Shown here: piece by piece, positions 45,901 to 57,000 of the stretch
How the letters are laid out: the number at the start of each line of letters is the position of its first letter
How positions within the stretch are numbered: position 1 is the first letter of the stretch
Assembly (NCBI GenBank): GCA_007449985.2
Contig: VIIQ02000714.1
Span: 1-64,000, forward strand
Reading direction: 5' to 3'
DNA length: 64,000 bases
Source of the DNA: Desmodesmus armatus
Lineage: Eukaryota > Chlorophyta > Chlorophyceae > Sphaeropleales > Scenedesmaceae
Notes under the pieces: generated by a model
The model's input: only the letters and a program-made list of their open reading frames with translations
What the model was told of the DNA's origin: nothing
Databases searched by the model: none
Position numbers and translations under genes: made by a program

Positions 45901-47955
45901 AGCAACCGTGATGCTGTTTGTGCTGCGTATCCACTGATGCTGCTTGCTACTCCTGCTGTGCTGCTGTTGTCAGCTATTGCCGGTGTGTGACTGAACACAC
46001 CCTTACCAGATTGTTTTAGACACACCCTATCGTGCGGATTGAATTGGCTGTCTTCTAGCTTAGTGTCTTACACACATGTGTCTCTCCTTTTCCATTCTTT
46101 CTTTCCTGCAGTGGGTACCCTGCGCAAGCAGCTGGAGCTCATCCTGGGCTCAGGCTTCCTCAGCCTCGCCCCTGAGCCCCTGCCTCCCCCAGGCCCCCTG
46201 CCCCCTCACGCCCACATGGCCCCCCCACACCCACACGCACCCTTCCCCCCGGTGCCACACCACATGGGGGCCGCGGGCGTGCCAGCCGCTGCTGCTGCAC
46301 CAGCAGCAGGCGGGCCTGTCGGTGCACGGGGAGTGCCTGCACCTGCAGGCGGCGGGGGTTCCCCTGGCCCCGCACCAGCAGCAGCAGTGCCCCCACATGC
46401 CATGCACCCGGCGCCTGCAGCAGCAGCACCAGCGGCAGGGGCCCCGGGGGGTCCTGCCGCTGCTGGGGCAGGTAGCGGTGGGCCTATGCCGCAGAGGGCT
46501 GCAGCAACCACCCACCCTGCCTCCCACCCCCTGCAGTCTCAGGTTGCTGCTGGAGGGCACTCGGGACAGGGTGTGGCACCGGCAGCAGCAGCCGCCGCAG
46601 CGCCGGCAGCAGCAGCGGCAGCACCTGCAGCAGCAGCAGCAGCCAGCAAGAGGTTCAATGTGGCTGATCTGGAGAAGCAGTGGCTGTCCCAGCCCCAGGA
46701 GTCGCAACCAGCAGCAGGGCCGGTCGGTGTTGGGGCTGATTCCACAGCTGCAGCGCCTGCGCCTGTGCCAGCACCAGCAGCAGTACCGGCTGGCGGCGGC
46801 TATGCAGCAGCAGCACCAGCCGGCGGCGGCTATGGTGCCGCACCCCAGGCAGCAGCACACCAGCAGCCAGCAGCAATGGTCGGCGGCGGTTACTACCAAG
46901 GTGCACAGAACAGCTACAGCAGCAGGCAGCCAGCAGCAGCACCTGTTGCTCCCAGCAGCGCTCAACAGCCAGCAGCAGCACCAGCGGCAGCAGCAGCTCC
47001 TACAGCAGCTCCTAGCAGCTATCAGCACCCAGCAGCAGCAGTGAGCAGCAGCTACGGCGTCCCACAGCATACAGCAGCACTGCAGCAGCCGGCAGCAGCA
47101 CCAGCAGCAGCCGGCCAGGGCTCTCAGGCGTACGGCATGCCACAGCAGCAGGCACCACCAGCAGCAGCAGCCGCACCCAACGGCCCTGCTGCTGCTGGTG
47201 CTGTCGCCAGCAGCACACCCCAGCAGCCGGCAGCAGGGAAGGGTCCAGGCGGTCCTGTTCCTGCTGCTGCTGCTGGTGGTGGTGCTGCAGCAGGGGGCTA
47301 TGGTGGGCCTGGTCCCTCTGGTGACACCAGGGGTGCAGGGGCTCCTCCCCAGCGCCAGTATGTTGCTGTGCCCACAACAGGGGGTGGCAGGTGGGTCTCA
47401 TGGAGTTGGCTGGTTGGTTTGTGTCAATGACGTCAAGACATGCAGGGTTTGGGGTGCGCAAGAGGGTTGCGTGCATCTAGGATTGTTGTTTCTGGTCTAT
47501 GTGTAGAGTTGCAGGAAGCGGATTGCTTGCTCACTGGCCCACTGTTTTCGGTTGTTGTGACTGTGCCGATGCATCGTTGCTACTGGCAGCGAGCACCTTC
47601 GATTCCCTGCCCTGCTATGCTGACCTCTGCTGCTCTTGTTGCTGCCTGTTTTTGCGTTGTTTTCTTGCAGGGGCCGCTATGGTGGTGGTGGTGGCCGCGG
47701 CGGGTACGGAGGCGAGAGGGGCGGGTACGGGGGCGACAAGGGCTATGGGGGCGACAGGGGCGGGTTTGGCGGCGACAAGGGTTTTGGGGTGACAGGGGAG
47801 GCTATGGCGGCGACAGGGGCGGGTACAGGGGCAGGGGAGGCTTCCCAGGCGGTCGGGGTGACAGGGGGCCAAGTGGTGGGCAAGGGCGATGGAATGCGGC
47901 ACCGAGGGGTGGGCATGGAGGGGGCCCTGCAGTGAACGGGCAAGTCGCAAGCTGA
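42962..47955 (+). CDS. Caprin-like RNA-binding protein with RGG tail
   Basis: Seven exons: 42962-43246, 43442-43729, 44226-44294, 44666-44788, 45480-45534, 46112-47390 and 47671-47955. The N-terminal coiled coil (KRLRACRKKLRKIEDVEAAV, GKEINEEQRSLL, VIDELEKL) and the later helical part (VSDQDLIYLA, SKRLTHQQALEG, LPGYT, TLRKQLELILGSGF) follow the layout of the caprin homology region; similarity is by pattern, so the name is inference. A long Ala/Pro/Gln-rich segment with one conserved-looking motif, FNVADLEKQWLSQ, follows, then an RGG/YGG-rich end (GRGGYGGERGGYGGDKGYGG). Caprins bind mRNA and nucleate stress granules. Within exon 7 the frame breaks near 47785 (TTTTGGGGTGAC needs one more G): RGG repeats resume in the next frame and end at TGA 47953. 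In the unbroken frame the protein would lose most of its RGG box and end near 47935. Confidence 0.65.
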
Positions 47956-47979
47956 TCCGATGCATCGCTGGCCTGTGCA

Positions 47980-48330
47980 GCCAAAACTCTTGGGTGCTGG
48001 TTCGGTGCTCAGGGTTATGCGGTGTGCAGACGTATGCGGACGGCGAGCTGTGTCACAGGGGCGGCCGCAATGTTGGGATGTGGCCAGGCGCTGGCTGAGC
48101 CGAGGCATTGCCAGCCTGTGCTGCTGAACCTTTGCGGTGTTCACGCGGTGCTCAGAGTTGTAAGGACGGCGAGCTGTGTCACAGGGGCTGTCACAGTGTT
48201 GGCAGGTGTCGAGGCTGCCAGTTCAGTCAACGCAGTACTTTGCCGGGACTGTGCTGCTGAAACCTTGTGGTGCTCAGAGTTGTCAGGGTGGCGAGTTGTG
48301 TCACAGCGGCTGCTGCAGCGTTGGCATTCA
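47980..48330. repeat. Tandem repeats after the caprin-like gene
   Basis: Three diverged copies of a unit of about 120-140 bp, starting GGTGCTCAG at 48004, 48147 and 48269, each continuing GAGTTGT, then GGCGAGYTGTGTCACAG and GGCTG..GTTGG. They lie in the 3'UTR. No reading frame is kept across the copies. Confidence 0.75.
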
Positions 48331-48386
48331 TGTAGGGGTGTGCTGGCCGCTGGCTGGTTGGGTGCGCAGCTGCAGGCTGTCTGTGC

Positions 48387-48391
48387 TGTAA
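48387..48391 (+). terminator. TGTAA poly(A) signal of the caprin-like gene
   Basis: TGTAA in GTGCTGTAAACAAGG, about 430 bp past the stop codon and only ten bases before a strong hairpin, so the mRNA 3' end is likely here. Confidence 0.55.
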
Positions 48392-48401
48392 ACAAGGCAT
48401 C

Positions 48402-48431
48402 GATACATAGAGCAATATCGCTCTATGTATC
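48402..48431. other. 12-bp perfect inverted repeat (hairpin) after the poly(A) signal
   Basis: GATACATAGAGC, loop AATATC, then GCTCTATGTATC: a perfect 12-bp stem with a six-base loop, directly after TGTAA. It could mark the RNA 3' end or be a relic of a small element. Confidence 0.8.
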
Positions 48432-51190
48432 TCATGCATTGGCGGTACCTGCACGGTTGCAGCAGCAGCGATCGGGTGCCTGGTGGCTAGCCCATCAGCA
48501 TAGATGGCGGTTTGCCTCTACAAGTACAGTGTAGCATCGTCACCACAGCGGTCTGCAGGCTGATGTGGGCCGCATCGTGTCTGGTCCATTGCCTGTTCAG
48601 CACTTGGGTGTCTTTGCGGTTCCCTGTGTTTGTGCCGCAACAGGGCAGTTGGCAGTGTGTTTGCAGGCGGGAGATAGGTTGTGTTGTGCTGGAAGCTGCA
48701 TCAGGGCTCAGGCGGGGCAGGCGGTGGGGGGGAGGGTGCATCGTTGGTTGCTTGGGTGTGTACCTGTCTTCGGATAATGTTTGCTTGTGTCGGGTTGGTG
48801 TTGGGTTGTCACAGTTGTGGGCTCTGGTGTGAGGCGGGGCTTTCTTCTTCTTGCATCATGCAGACCCACTGGATCCAGCAGAGCGCTGTTATGGCAAGCA
48901 AAGCAATGGTCACAGCGTGTCGGCTTGGTTGCTGTTGAGGCTGCAGTTTGAAATATTCAAATTTGCACCGCTTGTCGTCAGTTGCAGCAGCAGGGAGTTG
49001 TTTGTTGGCTCTTGCCCTTTCATGAGTCACAGTATCGGCAGCAGGGACCAAGGACCTTTGCTGTCGCTGCTTGTGCAGTGTTGGGGCGGCTGTTGCAGCC
49101 TGTGCAGGGCAGAGCCTGTCCTGCTTGCGTCGGCTGCAATCAGTCTGTCCAGTGATTGTTATTCAGGCTTGTGGATGGGATTTTCGAACCCCCTTCCTTT
49201 GTGTGTTGTCTGGGTGTGTTCAAGGTCTTGCAGTCAGTGCTTGTGTGGTTGAGTTGGTGTGCTGCCGTGTTGTTGCTGCTGGAATGCAGTCAGGGCGGTA
49301 CCTCTGTTGGTGTTTGAGGCAGATCTTTTGCTGCCGCGTGTCTTGCTGAAACAGTGCTTGCGCCCTGTGTGCAACTGCTGGTTGGAAGACTGCAGCATCT
49401 TCAATGCGATTTCACTGACTTTTCCATCTCATACCATCACTGGCCTTGCTAGACACTGTGTGTTGCTTTCAAACTCAAAGGCGCAGTGGCAGCCAGTCTC
49501 GGCATGACCAAACTCAAGTAACATCAGCCAAAGTTGCAGCGAAATTGACTCAAAGCCGCGCACAGGCCTCCCAGTATATCGTCACCGATAGTGTGACAGC
49601 AAACCACTTGCAAACCTGGTGACCAGGCTTGCTTTTTCGGTGCACACTCATGCATGCATTGCAGCAAAGTCCTGTGCATGTATTCCTGCACAAGCCCAAC
49701 AGCCCACTTGCCAGGCTTACTACCATCACTCCAGCCAGGTTGCAGGAGGGCCCATGTGACGCTCTCCACGCTTAACCCCTCTTGCAACCAGATGCGCTGT
49801 GGCTGCATGAGAGGAGGGTTGCGGCCCGCCGCCTTGGTGTGTCTGCAACAGACGCATGTGTTTGCATCAAAGCACAACCATGCCCACAGGTGCCCTTGGC
49901 TGGCCCCAGTTGGCCTACTGACAATGCCATTACTCAACCCCGTCAGCCGTCTCGCACACCAATCATGATGTTGTGCTGTTGTCAACTGACACCCGTCACC
50001 ATACCCACCATCCCACCCCAGGCCAACACGGCAGCCTACTGACACCTCCCAGGAACATGACCTTTGCAGTAGCCGTGTCACCCAACACAATAAGATGCCT
50101 CCGTGCCGCTGCCACTTGCACCACCCCTCCTCATGAACAGCAACACCCCGTGTGTCTGTACGGCAACCATCAGCACCACACCAGCTGCTGTGCAGCAGCA
50201 GCTGCTACAACAGCACAAACCCATGCAGAAAGACTGGCACCGTCACAGCCTGTGAAGACCAAAAGAACCAGCACACTGCACACCCGCTGCTAACAGCAGT
50301 GCCTCCGTAAAACACCCAGCCCCCCCCCCCCCGGCAGCAGCTGCACCCACACGATGCCAGCAGCCGCTACAGGTGCACAGGCGGCCTCTCTCCCTTCTGC
50401 AGCTGTGACCCACGCCCCTCTGTCCCTGATGCCGCTGCAACCTCAGCCTGCTGCTGCCGCATCACCTGTCTCTACTGCTGCGGCTCACTGAGTTTGCTTG
50501 CCACACCCCCTCTAGTCCCGCTGCAGCAACAGCCTCACAACATGCTGCCGCTAACGCAATGGCTGCAGCCTTGGCCCTGCTGTCACGCCCACAGAACCAT
50601 TCAGACACCTGCTGCAGCTGCAGCCTCAGCAAGCTGCCGCAGCCTCCACCGCGTACTGCTGCCGGTGCCCACTGGGTTCGCTTGCCCCCTCCAGTCCTGA
50701 TGCAGCTGCAGCGTTGGTATGCTGCCGCAACCCCAACAGCTGAAGCGGCAGCTCTGCTGCCACGCTACCAAACATCTGCTGCAGCTGCAGCCTTAATATG
50801 CTGCCGCAGCCTCTGCCGCGCACTGCTGCTGGTGCTCAGATGCACGGCGGGAGGACCCAGCCGAGCGTGCCACCCCTGAGTGAGCCGCCGAGTGCTCCGA
50901 CGCCAGGTGCTCTGAGGCAGCGTGGTGCTCAGAGCCCTCCTGCAGCATCTGCACGCGACACATTTGACCAACCGCAACAACAATGACACAAAGGGCGTCA
51001 ACACAAGCAGCAGCATAGCAGTGAGGGCTTCAGCAGCAGATACTATGCAAACGCAGCAAATACCCAGGTGCTGGTGGGGTTCGCTACCCTCACCAACATG
51101 CCCCTCCCTGACACCTCATAATGGCAGTACCCTACTTCCCTGCCTGGGGCTGATGTGTGTTGAGGTGGCGCACACACACATGTGTCCAGG
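48432..51190. other. Intergenic region, no supported gene
   Basis: Between the 3' ends of two convergent genes. The left half is TG-rich, the right half CA/CAG-rich. Around 50440-50860 a CTGCTGCAGCTGCAGCCT-containing unit of about 160 bp recurs at least twice (near 50611 and 50774). A C-run lies at about 50319-50332. Open stretches on both strands (for example 49524-50090 minus) show no motif. Confidence 0.5.
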
Positions 51191-51195
51191 TTACA
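51191..51195 (-). terminator. Candidate TGTAA poly(A) signal of EB1
   Basis: TTACA on the plus strand (CCAGGTTACACCTG), about 190 bp beyond the end of the last recognised EB1 exon on the minus strand. Confidence 0.45.
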
Positions 51196-51384
51196 CCTGT
51201 AGCTGACAACCTCAGGGCGCCCATGCCAGCCGTTCTCTGATATTTGATGATGACAGCAAAACAGAGAGGCCCACTCAGAAAGAGTCACTGCCCGTATGGT
51301 CCCCCTCCACTCAGTAAGTAACTACGCCTATGGTGAACCACTAGCGTAAGTTATGGCTCAGAGGGGGTGTGCATGTCTAGCATG

Positions 51385-54054
51385 CTAGACTACCACACCC
51401 CCCACCTGACCCTGCCAGCCCGAGGGCCCTGCACTCACCAGCTCCTGCTCGTGGTCGTCCCGCACCTCCAGCTCTGCTATGGCTGCTGCCAGGTGTGACT
51501 CACCCTCCTCCTGTGTGGCAGCATACAGTATGTCCTCCACTGCCTTGGCAACCTGGCACAGCACAGGGGGAAAGCACAGCACAGCACAGCGGGTGTGAAG
51601 TGCTGAACGCGGGTCCAAGCATTGACGGTCCAAAAACAGGGCCTTGTGTACAACCAGGGGCTTGGTGGGGGGTAGAGGATGCGCAGCAGCACAGTGGGTG
51701 TTGCACAGCAGCATGATGGGTGTGAGGGGCTTGGTGGTGGTGGTGATGGGACCCCCACTGGGGGCGCGGGGCTTGGAGGATCGTTGCCGGGTATGGGAAG
51801 CTTCAGATTTGACTAAGGGTGAGGGTTTACCCTTGCGTTCAGGGCAGATGTGAAAGTTTGGGTTGGGTTGAGGTGTGTAGGCCACACCACAGCTCAGTAT
51901 TTCAGGCATGACAGAGAATACATAATGACAGTGGTGAACACAACATCGGTGTCTAGTTCTGCAGTTGGCTTACCGGGTGCCCAGAGACCCCTGGTGTGTT
52001 GCACAGCAGCTCGATGGCACGCAGCTTTGAGTAGTAGAAGTCCTTCTCCTTGGTGCAAGTCTCTGTGGCTGTGCGCCAAGTGTTCACCTGCAAAACCATG
52101 ATCAAACCCAAAGACAATCAGCACAAAGTCCTCAGATTAAAAAAAAGACGTGACAAACAGCATGCAGGCATGGAGGCATCCAAGGCCTTCTGAAGGTGTG
52201 CACCTTTGACCTCAAGTCACTTGATGTGTGTGTGGTAGGGTTGGGGAGGGGCAAGGTTCTGTGCAACTTGCTGCCACCACGTCACACTCTTTCTTCCTGA
52301 AGGTTCCCGGGTGGGGTGGGGTGGGGTGGGGTGGGGTGGGGGGGGCACCCCCCACAAACCACCGGCTGGCCACACACAACTCAGCCGAGTGACACTCACC
52401 TCCTCCTGCAGGTGCTCAATGGTCTCTGCGTCGCTGACTGTGTTGCTGCTGCTGATCAGGGAGCGCTTGCTGCGGCTGGCTGCTGCTGGTGGGGGTGTGG
52501 TGGCCTTGCCTGCATAGGTGGCCGGCAGTCGCCGCTGGGGCAGCGCACCTGCGCATGCAACACACAGTCGATCATTGTGCATTACAACAAGGCCCTGAGA
52601 GGCCCACCGACAGAACGCAAGCCCTGCAACCCAAGACGTGTCGCGTCATTGGAGCCCAAGGCGCCACCAACCTTGCCAGGTCAGGGTTGTTTGCTTGGGA
52701 AGATCTACACCCCGCCAACCTCTGACACCCCCCTCTCCCTGCCGTCTGCTGTGCCTGCAGACAAGCTGCTGCGGTTGCGTGCCTCCCTCCCTCCCTCCCT
52801 CGCACCTGCTGCTGCTGCCCGGCCTGCTGGTGCTGCTGCATCGCCGCCTTTCAAGCCGCCTGTCTTGCACTGCTGCCGCCGGGCCACTGGGTCATAGTCA
52901 TCAATGGTCTGGCCTCCTGCAGCATGATGTTTTTGGGGTTTTGGGGCAACAGCATGATTACCCAAGATGTGTTACAGCTGATGAGGCTCACCCGGCTGAG
53001 CGCCATTGCTGTGTGGCAAACAGTTGAGCCAATGCTTTTTGGCAACAATTTGATGAAACCCTCTCTTGAGAACTCAGCACATGGCGTGCAGCCCGCCACA
53101 CCTGTTGCCACATGCCAGGTACTGCCCAGTGGGGCCGCTAGCTGGAGTGGTGGTGCGACTGCGGTGCCAAAAGCATGGTACTGCCCATGATGCGACAGCA
53201 CACCAAGCGCGCTAGCATTCAGGGCGTGGCAAACCCAGCAAGTGCCAGAAGCAAGCATGCCACAGCAGCAGCTACCTGTTGTCCTGTCCCAGTAGGCCTT
53301 GAACCACTGCATGAACTCTGTGTTGTCCAGGGGACGCCCCTTGATGAGCTTAGAGACATCAACGTGCTGCAGGATGCAGGATGCAAAGCAGCACATTTCG
53401 AAGTTTAAGTGTGCACAAAAGTAGGCCAACTCCTGGCATCAGGGTCCTGGTGCCGCATGTTTCACACTTGGGGATGCGGTAGTGCTTCTGCTGCATGGCT
53501 GTGCTGCTGCTGATGTCAGTGAACGCGCTGCATAAAATCCTCCTGAAGAAGAAGTTCAGGGTCATCTGCTGCTGCTGTGCCCTGTGTGCTTCTGTTTGTC
53601 AACTGTTGCTCCTGCACACACCTTCTCGACCCCCAGCTTGTTGAACACATCCTGCATGACCTTGTAGTTGTTGATCATGTCATACTCGTTCTTTGCGTTG
53701 AAGTCCACCTGCATATACGCACAGCTGTGAGCAGCTTGCTGCAAGTGCACCCCATCAACCGCACAGCACGCCCTCCATGAGCCCTCCTCTGGTGTACAGT
53801 ACCTTCTTCATGGGCACTGTGTTTGGGTACAGGGCATCCAGCAGCTGACAGGCCACGGCACCGTTGGCAGTCTGCAACAGGCACAACCAACACAGGGTGG
53901 ATGAGGCGGGCAACAAACAACAGCAGGCCGCGACTGATGGCCTTGGCCAGCAAATGCTCACCTCCTCCACCTTGCTGATACGCAAGCCCAGAGTTGAGTT
54001 GATCCATGCCAAGATTTCACTCCTGGGAACGAAGTACGCCTCTTGTGTCGCCAT
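51385..54054 (-). CDS. EB1: EB1 microtubule plus-end binding protein
   Basis: Tracks growing microtubule ends and recruits partners. Exons: 54054-53962, 53871-53803, 53708-53622, 53366-53276, 52916-52806, 52548-52400, 52087-51974 and 51552 onward; all phases agree. The calponin-homology domain (residues about 1-120) reads VPRSEILAWINSTLGLRISKVEE, LLDALYPNTVPMKKVDFNAKNEYDMINNYKVMQ, GRPLDNTEFMQWFKAYWD, an unmistakable EB1 sequence. A basic Ala/Ser/Pro linker follows, then the C-terminal EB homology coiled coil (EKDFYYSKLRAIELLC) with the family FYxxKLR motif, and VEDILYAA. After ELEVRDDHEQEL either translation runs on to a stop at 51385 or the GTGAGT at 51438 is used and a short last exon follows that I could not place. 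In the read-through version the acidic EEY/F-type end of animal EB1 is absent. Confidence 0.93.
52309..52346. repeat. GGGTG run in EB1 intron 6
   Basis: Six or more GGGTG/GGGGT units ending in an eight-G tract. On the plus strand it has quadruplex potential; the EB1 transcript would carry the C-rich complement. Confidence 0.8.
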
Positions 54055-57000
54055 TGCGTTTCTCGATGTTCAAAGAAGTTGCTGCGCGTTGGCTGGTTTT
54101 GCTTGCACGAATACTATCTGAAGGGCAGATACGACATCAAACAAGTGTGACCAGCAGCACAGCGTCAATGGCAAATTTTGAACGAGGCACGCTGGGTTTT
54201 GCGTCTTAGTGGCAACGGTCACTGTCTGTCAGCTGAGACGACGTGGGTGCCATGTCATCCTCATCTCTTAGGCAGGAAGAATTTAGTAAGTGGCTGGATG
54301 CCAGCCCTTATGCATTTCCTATCCTCTCCCGACACTGATCATGACCTCAGTCATCATTGCAATGGTGGCTTCACACACTGCATTGTACACGGCTCCGACA
54401 CCTGAAATCCAGAAGTGGCTGTGGTAGAACGTCCAGCAAGCCACCAGGTCTTGATGGGTTGGCTTTACAACTGCATGCATACGATACCATCCCCAAACTC
54501 TGTCCACTTTGAACAAGCCAACCATCACTGATGATGGTGAGCCAAGCATGTCCCACAAACTGAAACCTCCACCCAAACGTGATCTGTCCGCAACAAACAA
54601 GATACACAACCCCACCGGGTGCTGGTCAACCCAGTTGGGCAGTGTTGGAAGGACTGCACACTATGGTCGCCGTCATGCACAGATTGAATGCACACTGACA
54701 GATGACAATCCACTAGGGACTGCAATCACCCTCCAACCCAGCTTCCTAGTAGGACCTGCATAAATACATGGCCAGTTTCAAACACGCACAATAAATGCAA
54801 CTGAAGCCACCTGAGCCATAGTTCAATAACATGCAACACAACTATCCGGCAAAAGCATCGGCAGCATTGAGAACCCACGAGCTCCTCAAATCCAACCCCT
54901 GCGACCGCAGCCCCAGCAGCAAAACACGTGAGATGGCTGCTGAAGCAATCCCCACCACGGCATGCGGCACGCATAGCACAAATCGGCTTGCAAGTGCACC
55001 AGCAGTCTGTCAGGCCCCAAAGCCTGTGCTGCACCGCTGACCAGCCAGGAGCATCAACGCAAGCAACCCGCCCAAAAAGCAGGGCCCCAGACAAAACCAC
55101 CGCCTGCACACACCGGCCTGCACTGCGGCAGCTGAGCCATCCACCAAGGACGTGGAACACGCTCAACAAGGCGCGCAGCTACGCAAACCACTTGAGAATC
55201 CTGGACGCATGAGCTGCCAAGTGTGTGGCGTCCGGCCGTCTGACAAAGCTCAGATTGGACCAACATGCACAGGAAGAGGACCGCAGCAGTCACACAAGCC
55301 AGGCCATAAGGCACCAGCAGCTTCGTCCACAACCAACGGAAAACAACTCAAGGACCGAGGGGTCAAACTCTTCTGCGCATGCCACGCTACTATCACTCAG
55401 CACACGCAACGCTCGGTACACACATATTAGTCAGGGTCAACCTGTCAGGTCACGTCAGCACACAGGCAGATGCCACTTGCCTACGACATGGCTTTGTGAC
55501 CTGTTGGGTGCCAAGCGACCCTGAATAGCTACAACGAAGCAACCAGCAGCAGCCATAACATGCATTGGTGCCACTGCCAACGCCAAAACACCTTGCCCAA
55601 TGTCCTGTCCCCGCATCCGCCACAGCTGCAACTTTCCGGGGACTGGGGAGGTGACAGGCGGCGAGAAAACAGGGTCGGACGACAGCCATCAAACAAACAG
55701 CTGCCAGCGACGACCTGCTGCAACCCCAGTGGCCAGCCAATCATCGGCGTCATCACCACCTACACCGCAGGCAGCACCACCCAAACTGTGCAGGTGCTGC
55801 ACCATGTTGACTGCAAGCAGCCCAGCAGAGAAGCGTGCTGCGTATCGAACGCAGCACACCCTTGCTGAGGGCTGCTAGCAGCACGTGCTAGCTGGCAACA
55901 AAGACTAGCCAATCGCACAGAACGACAGTACAGGCATGGCAGCCAGCGAGCAACAGGAACCCCAGCCACGACAGTCCTGTAAGCACCACCATTGATCTTG
56001 GGCAACTGTTGCACAGGTGAAAGCCCTGCATGGATCCTACAGTGGGGCAGTGAATGAACATACGCCAGCGATATACACACACTCACTTTTGTTACACACA
56101 CTCACTCGACTGCGAAAGCACCGTGCTGCCCCTGGTTCAAGGCAGCTCGACTTCGCACACACCACACACACAGAAGGCATAGGCTCGTGTCGGGAGCCTC
56201 TGCCGTGACTCGCCAGCACACCTTCACAGGTCGTGTGGGGAGCCCCTGATGTCACCCCATGCACACCTTCACAGATCGTCAAACTGATAGTGCTGCCAGG
56301 CTACATGGTGCACTGCAGCCCCGACACAAAAACAAACCACGATGAAGCTCCTGTGATCGCCCAAGCAACATACTATTGCAGCCGACACACAAGTGCGACA
56401 GCCGCAGTCATTCGACATACCACACGTGTGCATGGGTTGTGCCTGCAACAACATACTACCGTAGACCTGGCACTTGCAAAGCACGCTCCCAAAAGGGCAG
56501 CAGCAGCTGCAATAGCCAAGCATATGGCACTGCAAACACCTTGGAATTGTACCTCCAGCAGGACTCGACGATGCTTGTCAGATACAAGCCGTGCTGGCCT
56601 GAAGAGTGGTCCCACATGCCGCAACAGAATGCTTTCAACAGACACCTGAGGGAGCACGTCCAGCTGCTTGCGGCTGGCAGTTGCAACAACCTAGGCACAG
56701 CCCAGTGCGCCATGGTCAACCCTGTGGGATACTTACAAGGGGGAACTCACACTGCCAACTCTCTCTGTCTCGCACAATCAATCAGACGGTGGCTATATGC
56801 CATGCCGCACACATGTGTGGCTGTACAGCCAGGCATGCGGGCGCCACCAAGGTCATGCTTTCACAGCCACACAATGGGGATCACCAGCCACCACTGTCGT
56901 ATCGCAGTCAGCAAGATGTCCTGCAAGCCATCGCACGACCACCAGGCACGCCACCGACAACACACACACACACACTCACTACTCCTGATAAAGAGCCTCC

